64,000 bases of DNA from Athripsodes cinereus. Lineage: Eukaryota > Arthropoda > Insecta > Trichoptera > Leptoceridae. This document shows, piece after piece, positions 53,001 to 62,000 of this stretch. Where the stretch lies: positions 17,058,713 through 17,122,712 of the forward strand of contig OX388309.1 in NCBI GenBank assembly GCA_947579605.1. Reading direction: 5' to 3'. The notes under the pieces were generated by a model, which saw only the letters and a list, made by a program, of their open reading frames with translations, did no database searches and was not told the DNA's origin. The translations under genes and the position numbers were made by a program. The number at the start of each line of letters is the position of its first letter. The stretch's first letter is position 1.

Positions 53001-56000
53001 GGGGTCGATAAAAGGTACGAGGAGTTGGCATTTTAAATTTACAATCTCTGGCCAGGTGTCCTGGTTTACCGCAAGTGTAACAATTATTGTTCCTACGTGT
53101 ATCATGGGTAAATGCGACCTTTGGGCGAGTAGGAGGAGGTGCATTATTTGAGGTTGCAGGCATAGAAGAAGAAGTGACAAGAGTGAGACGTTCGAATCCA
53201 GTACATATTTGCTCCAAATCAACTATGTTGGAAGGATTTGCACCAATTATGGCAGCCGCAAAAGTTGTTTTTAGACCTTTCTTAACGATTTTTAGAATTT
53301 CCGAATCTCTAATAGGAGATTTCAGACTTCTGTTCATCATAGTGACACGCGAAATGTAATCGGATGCGGTTTCAGAAGGTGATTGTCTGGAACACCATAT
53401 ATTCATGCGTCGTTCAGAAGTTATATTTTCGTTATCAAAGCGGTCGAGGAAGGTGGTTTTCAGATCTTCCCAACACAAAGTGTTGAGTCGAGCAGCTCGA
53501 TAAAAGGTAAGAGCTTTTTCGGTTAGAAATTCTGGAAGAACAGTAGGCAGTAGAGCTATGTCAAATCTTCGAGACAGACATATTTCCTCTAATCGAGTAA
53601 AAAATTCGATGAGATCACCCTCACCGTTGAAGATAGGAATGGGCCAAGAAGAAAAATTGATATTCAAGGGCACACAAGTAGTTTGACGTCGAGGAGTATC
53701 CAATGACAGAGTACGTGCAGGAGAAGTGGGATGGCTGAGGTTAACAGTTTCCGTAGTAATGGCACAATTGGAACCGGCGTCACTGGACAAATCAGAACTC
53801 TCAATTGATGGAGGCATTTCAGAGATCTTATTGTTGAAACTTACGCACTGAGCTCTAAGATCAGCGAGAGAATGGCTGGGCGTTATACCTCTCTGGGTTA
53901 ATGCGTGTTTAAGAGTCCGAGAATTGGATACATTGACTCGCGAAATAGGCATAAAAGATGATCCAGACATTTTGAGATTCTAACTTGCAATGACTGTAGA
54001 ATAATAAACGGTTCTTCTATATAAGTTGATCCTTACACAGGAGAAATAGAAAAATTGCACATGCAAAACGTTTTGAATTGACGATCTGAAAGAAAATTGG
54101 CAAATAATACTCAACAAGACAAAAGATTATACGTACCAATATTCAGCGCTGGATAGATTGCGATGGACTTGCAGGAATTAAAAAAAAATTCTTTAAAAGA
54201 GGAAAAAAAAATTTTCCAAAACAAAAAAAAGTTGAGAAACAGTGGACACCTTGGTTTGAAAATTGCTCTAGGAAATATGGACTCCTACCAAGAATCCAAA
54301 AAAAAATTCCTCAAAGCAAAACAAATGTTAACAAAAAAAAGTTTGGCAACCTTTGTAACATCAAATCTCAACAGTTGGGAACCATTGGATACAAAAAAAA
54401 TTGTTTGGAAGTCTTGTCCTTTGATAAGACTCGAAAAAAAATCAATAACAATTATTTCTTTAAATTGTTAAAGTTTGGAAATCGCTGGAAAGTTTGACAT
54501 TCCCTGGAAATATCGTAGACATAACATTACATACATTACATATCATAAAATTAACAATTCCAGCATATGAGTAAAGAATTATTGGTAATTATTCAAATTT
54601 GTTTTGTTAAGCCTCCTCTAGCAATATTGAGGTCTATGATCATTTCACTTCAAACCATACATAAATACATCTACAGCCTGCGTGACACGCACGCTAGGTA
54701 GGTACAAGTATAATGAATTTAAATTTAATTTCTTTACTTTTGAGTGTAATTAGCCAGATATAGAAAAACTTTACTTGGAATATTTCACAAACTAGACATT
54801 TATAAATTTACAATTCTTATTTTGTAGATCCCTCAGTGTAGAATCTTACATTAACAAACAAATAATTCCGTAAATAATTGCAAAGTGATCCTAGCCAGTA
54901 TGACTTGAATTTATGCAAAATTGAAACTGGAATTTTTACAATCTCTTTGGCACAAAAGGCAAAGCATGGAACAACATGTAAAAAAAACTGTATCTATAGT
55001 AGGTATATAAAATATTTCAGTACAAAATGAACACAACAACACCATATTTTTCCATAAAAACCTGTGTAGTAGTCAGACGAATAAGGTTGTCTATTACTAG
55101 TGAAGGAAGCATTTATTTCCTCATCCTCAAAACCATCAAGCATCAAGGGTTCTCTGTGTAGATAAAGAAGGCCTCGAAGAAACGTCAGATCTAGATGACA
55201 AAACATGGGACATCCTTCTATTGGAGGTCAGGAACCGTCAAGGAAGAAAATTCCGTCATAGACATCCTTCGTAGTGGTGGTAGCAGGCTTCTTAAGGGAT
55301 TGTAACGTTGGAGATCTTCATCTCATCAGAAGGAAATTATCTGGACGTCTTAGGAAAGTTTGGAGTATCTGTTCACAATCTTGTGAATTTCTTGTCGTAT
55401 CTATTTCTTAAATTCTCCATTCATTAACAATATCTGATCGTACTTGATTATTTATTAATTAAAATGTGGTTATTATTACACTATTTATCAATTCAATTGT
55501 TCATTGCAGCACTAACATAACTTTATTGGTTATATGGTGAAATTTACGAAGTACACTTGTTGTAGTGAGGCGAAATTTCAAAACTTACTTATTTAATTAT
55601 TAAAATGTTTTTTCTTTATTATTTATAGCACTGTTTATTTAATTCAATTATTCACTGAAGCACCATCATAGTCCTAATTGGTCACGCGGTGAAATTTCTT
55701 GAAGAGCAAAGTTGTACAGTCTTGTTGTGATGGTAATGGAATTTCAACCGTTTTTTGATCGAACATTCTAGAGAAGTGTGTGTGTGTTGGTGATGCATGG
55801 AAACATGGGTGGGTCACGTGATACGTAACGAACTTATCTACGCACTATTTAATGTTATCATTTATGCATTGTTAAATTCACTTCAAACACAACAAAAACC
55901 ACAATAATTAGGCATCACGTTGGAGCGCCAATCTGTAACATTCAAACTGTAACATTTCTCCCATAGTCGGCAGATTTCAGTGACTCTCTCAGGGTTTATC

Positions 56001-59000
56001 GTTGGGTAAATTTATTGTGGTGGTTGTGCTAAGGAAACACTAGCATGATGTTGTATGATCGGTTTATTGACGAAGAATATGGTTACACAGATTATTATTA
56101 CACCAAACAAAACAATTCACAGTTTTTAATACTGAATTACATTATTATAGCGACACTCACAGTATTTTGTAGAAGAGAAGAGACATTTTTTTTTTGGAGC
56201 GAGCCCCTGCTATGTCTATTGTAAGAAGAATAGCAGGAGACTGGCCAAAATGGCTGACTCCCGGAAAAGGATCAAGAAGAAGGAATCTGTTTTTATGATA
56301 ATAGCAAAAGGTATTTACGATTTCTCTAGATAGGGGCCAGGGCTTTCACAGGATTTCGATAGATGGCAACACAAGTACCATTTTTTGGATATTAAATTAT
56401 AAGGGTCCCATGACAAAGTCTATAGTAAAAGAAGATGTAAAAAAAGATGATCTGAATCATATAGAGCGATAAAGACTAGATAAATAATATTATGTCCTCG
56501 AAAATTTGATCCACGTGGTTCTCGGACGCCTGCGCTTCCTCACACCCTTACTTTCAGACAAGTGTATCCTCCTTGTCATTCTTATCTTGTTCATTGGTTC
56601 AACATATCCAAACCACCGTAGCTTATTCACGCGCATTCTGTCCGCTACATTCTTTTTATTTATTTTTATTAACTTTATTGATTAATTTAAGCAATCTCTT
56701 TAATTAGTACAATACTCTCACGCCATATCCCAAGTGGGGTAGGCAAAAAGAATGAAACACCATATAGATCTATCCCTACATATTTCTTTTACTTTTTCTA
56801 CATTCATACAATTTCTCATATATCCACATCAAATTCCCTCATTCAACATATGACTTTCCTTGAAAATTTGATTCATGTGGCTCTCGGATCCCCACACTTT
56901 CTCACACCCCCTCTTTCCTATAGGACCTACTAGTTGTATTTGTGTTAACCTCTAAAATGGTATGGCCGTACCCTTACGGCGAGGAGTATCAGTGCAAATC
57001 TGAGTATGGCCGTACCGGTATGTCTATCAATATTATGAAACAACACAAAAAAAATATTCAAATTTAACACTCCACTGTCATCTATACGACATTCTTCACA
57101 GTATTTTATACTCATGGTGTAAAATTCTCGAGTTTGGGATATTTTATAGGTACGTATACATGCAAGCGAGGATACAGCGCCACCATCTTGTTTCTTGTCA
57201 TTTCACTGGATTGCCAACCAGTAGTTCATGTGCGTCGTATTATTTTGTATGTTAGAGCGTTTTTTGCATTTTATAGTGAGTTTTGTTAGTTTTTTACTTC
57301 GTTTTTATTGGATGATCTCTTTTTTAAACAAATATTTAGAGAGTGATATTCCAACATTTTTTAACAGGCAATTTAAAGTCAATCCTTAAAATTTTATACA
57401 TTGGTAGTGAATTTTTTTGCCATAGTTTTTATGGATACTATAGGCAATTTTGAGTGAAATTAAGAAAAAGAACATAAAGACTTATACAAGTATAAAAATA
57501 AAATAAAAAAATGGGATTTTGAGTATTTATTAGAACTCTATAAAAGTACTTATTTGTTTTTTACTGCTACCAAAGGTTGATGATACATGTAACCCATATA
57601 TGAATTTTCGTAAGAAAACTGAGTTATATACTAAAATATTTACTGTTTTTATAGAATAATCAGTATGATATTTATATAATGTGATACTTAAAATATTTCT
57701 AATGGTAAAAAAAAACTTTCTCTATTAGGGAAATGCACATAAATAAACTCTCACTACAGGACAAGTTAATGCTTGTAATAATAATGTAGTTCAGTGTTTC
57801 CCAAACTATGGGTCGCGAGCGAATATTGAGCGGGCCCTGAGCATTAAGTATTTCCACGATTCGCTACTAGGGAATCTGAGCATTACCAATATTTTTTTTT
57901 TTTAAAAAAGATATATCTGGGTTTTGTTATAAACCCAAATACAACCTTATACACCTTTCACAGTAAGCTACTAAAAGCTTGTGTCGGGAAAGGGAGTTTG
58001 CCGGCACCTGGGATCGAACCACGGACCCCATGTTCACGAGGCCGAGACTCTACCTCCGAGCTACCGACGAACTATTTATGACCTCTTTTCTCTAAGACAG
58101 CTAAAGTGTGGGTCTCGAGGTTGAAAATTTTCATTAGATGGGTTGAAGCCCAGTAAACTTTGGGAAACACTGATGTAGGTAGTTACATTTCACTAGAGTG
58201 ATACCAGATCAATCAATGACCAGTAATTTAAATGATGGTTGATTGTTAGTCTGAATTCTCTTGTACTAGTGTACCATAGGATGTCATTAGTTGATATATA
58301 CATACAGTGTTTATTGTAAGTAATTTCTTAGTTGAATATGGAACAATGCTCATGATCATTGTCAATGAATATTAAATTGTATGGGATATTAGCAGACACC
58401 AACACACGCAACATAATCAATATGTTCATCATCTTACCACTTAAATGATTTAACATTGTCAAATGACATTGTTTATTATAAAGAATTAATTAATGTTTTT
58501 GTCTCACCAGTTGAATTTTTTAATAAATTTCATTATATCACACAGTCTACTTATATAGTTAAAATATTTTATTAGATTTTTTCAACAGTATCTCATGACA
58601 TCTATCTATTGGCTTACATTGTGTCCATAGTGACAGTATTTCCAACTCAAATTTTAAAAAATATGAAAATCAGACTAAAAAAAGTTTGTAAATCTTTCCG
58701 ATTTGGTATATTCCACTGGTTTTTAGTTTGTAAGGATCTCTTTTTAGATCCCAGCTTTTACAAATCAAAATATTTCTAAATCTCGTCAAATTTTTTGAGA
58801 AGTTTTTTTAAAATTTAGATTACCAAATGGGACCAAAATTATGTAGATCTACCTTAAAGTATATAAATTTGGCAACTCTGTAGAGTGGGCTTCAGGCAGA
58901 TAAAAGAGAGTGCTGGACAAATCCATCTTTGCACATCTGTCTTCCTTATAATCATACTGATTTTATTTTATTCATTGTATTCATATTACATGTGTGATTC

Positions 59001-62000
59001 TTGTTTCCTTGCACAATATAATTGTCTGAAAGAAATTTCTTCCAAATGTTGAAATCATTTTAACATAACATGCATATAGGCATTCACAGAGATGGAACTA
59101 GTCCCAAAACGTAGATATAAATCTTGTATTATGGGAATGGGTACTAACTCTTGTTCTTTTCATTATTCTACTTTGTCTCTTGTATCTCTTTAATTAATTT
59201 CAACAGTCTTTCTCAATGATAATGTTTGTAAAACTTAATAGATAGTTGATGAGCGAAAAGGAGAAAAACCTTTCCATAGAAAACGACTAGTGAAGGTTTT
59301 AAATTTATTATAGAGATGCTATACACACATTCAGTACACCATTTAAAGAGAAATATTATGAGAAGTTTTAAGGAGCTTTGAGAAAACAATCTCATTTGTT
59401 AATATTTTTAACTGCATCTATAAATGGATGCTATTTTCTTATCTGACTTTATTTCCTTTTCTTGGAACTTTTTACGTCACTTGGAACATCAATTAGGTAA
59501 ATATCAGGTGTTGCATAAAATTCCTGCCATAATTACCAGAGGTTGTCAGTATTGTGCATGTCCAATCTCCTAGTATTTGTCCCACAGGTGCACAACTGGA
59601 CTGTGGAACAAACTACGGAATGGTTGGAGAAGAGCGTCGAACTGCCTCAGTATGTGAAGACATTTGTAGACCACAAAATCACCGGAGCTATTCTTCCAAG
59701 GTAATTGTCAATAAAATACTTCTTGAAACTTCTGTCCACACTAAAATACGAAATAGTGAGCAATTATTGTTATCTTCATTAGTGTGTCAAAATGTAGCTA
59801 TTGTAATGTTTATAATTACTACTTGAAACTTCTGTTCCCAATAAAGGTTTATCTGTAAACATCTAATGTTATCTTCATTAGTTTGCTAAAATAACATTAT
59901 TGTAATCTCTAAAAAGACTGTTATATAAAAATGCTACTTGAAACTTCTACCCACAATAAATACTTTAGGGCAAATATTTATTGTTATATTCATTACTGTA
60001 ATTAGAGATGCAACGAATAGTATATTTGTCCAATACCCAATATTATGCAAGATCATGTGCCCAATAACCCAATATTCGGCAAAACAATGTTGAGAATGTG
60101 CGATACTCCCGACCGCACATCTTCTTGTATGTACTAGACTTGCAGCGCGGTACATTTTTTCGAAATTTTTGTGTTCCCAAAATTAATAATAATAATATTA
60201 TGTTGTTTCACTCCGCATCAAATCAATTGATTAGATATTTGAGGATTGATAAAATTATGCATCTGCAGTTGACAATAAAATAGCAACAATCTGCAAGCTA
60301 TTAGTACCTTCTAGTTTGACATTTAAACTATTCGGCAGAACACTGAATAATAGACTAGATATTTGGTATTTGCCCAAATAGTAAAAATATTGCCGAATAG
60401 GCAGAATACTGAAAAATTATGTAATATTCCTTGCATCTCTAATTGTAATGTCTAATAGCCAGTTCCAATAACCTATCTATCTTCCAACATTTGTTAAAAA
60501 CCTATCCAATTTTTGATTTTGCGGTTTCAATAAACAAAGATATACCTATACCAATTTTTACCTGAATTTGCTATCTATCTTTTTTTTGGTGCACTAGTTA
60601 TTCCCGGCTATAAAATATATGGGACGGACCAAAAATACGTTTCAATAATTTGCTCCAGGTAGTCGCAGTAAATGAATTCTCAATCCGTCAATATTGATGG
60701 AATGGCATAGATATATGAATGGTTTTGATGTTATAATTTGCATTTTAAGCAATGCCATTAAGTTTTTCATGTAATGAGATTTTTTTCATATCTTCCAAGT
60801 TGTAATCGAATGTGACAAACAAAAAAAAACCTATTTAAGGATAGTCTAGCTTATGGAACAAAGATTTAGTGTAGGCATAATTTCCAATTGAAAAAGACTC
60901 GTGAATAAGTTATATAAATAACTAACCATGTTTCACAATAAACAGTTTATACATAATACAACGTTTTTATTGGTTTTGAATTTTTGAAAAGATTAATAAT
61001 TATAAATTCCACATAGCAATGAACTATACATTTATGTGCATTGCTACCTATTTGTTTAATAAACAACAACATTGAATTATTATGCAATCTTATCAACTTT
61101 GCAGTAACAATAAAATATCATTCAAAAACTTTATGTGTGTTTCAAAGGAATACCTTAACAAATGATATAAATTCGATCCATCTTCGGTCTGGAGCGTTTT
61201 TGTTATTGAGAGGCAAATTATAGATAGATAGACTTTGATTGTTTATCGCAGATAGTTTTCAAACATATAATATTGGAACCGTCTATAAAAAGACTTTTAT
61301 ATACAAAATAGTAGATTTTACCATAGTTTTAATTATATTTTTAAGGTTCATATATCAATTGTTTCTATTTTTTTTATGTAATTGATACTATTGTGATTTT
61401 CAATCTTAAGTTTCCACATTTTTAGATAATATAGAAACTCATACTCATGTAAATTCTCTTCATACATAACAACATTGAGATACGTTCCTGTGAATATGTA
61501 TAAGCCAATCATATATAAATATTTGTGTCCACCTAACAATTTCAGTGTAAATTAATTAAAAAAACTTATACTTTTTTATACACACTTATATTTTTATTTT
61601 TGTAGAATTTCAGTGTTTTAATACAATATTTTCACTAATCTCTCCTACTGATTGGAATGCTTTAAATGAATAATAATAATGATTATACAATATTTATTTG
61701 ACCTTGTAATAATGTTCTTCTGTAGGAATGTTTATATTATTTATAAAATATTTTTCCTCATATCTTTATAAATTATAGAATCTTTCAACTGAATGTACAG
61801 ATTTTTATGATTTTTGAAGTCTTAATTACAAAATGTTTCTTCACATTTGTTGCAATTTAAAAATTTACACCACCACAATGTAAAATCACCTTTTTAATTT
61901 TTATTAATCAGTACAGTATGGCAAAAAAAATTGTGGCTTGCATGAAAAAGCTACTTTCTATGTAATTAGGCAACAAATTTTGAGTTTGCCGGTAACCTGG

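Larger units (their letters stand above)
47351..56415 (-). mobile_element. complete Ty3/gypsy LTR retrotransposon
   Basis: 9065 bp, with 482-bp LTRs at 47351..47832 and 55934..56415 in which I found no difference. AAGT flanks both ends (47347..47350 and 56416..56419), a 4-bp target duplication. The order on the minus strand is LTR, primer-binding site, about 2-kb leader, gag, pol (PR-RT-RNase H-IN), about 1.9 kb without ORFs, LTR. No env is visible. Open ORFs and matching LTRs imply a recent insertion. Confidence 0.95.

Noticed and set aside
54163..54471. Plus-strand 102-codon Lys-rich frame
   Set aside because: It is antisense in the LTR element leader and its lysines come from A runs; no motif supports it.
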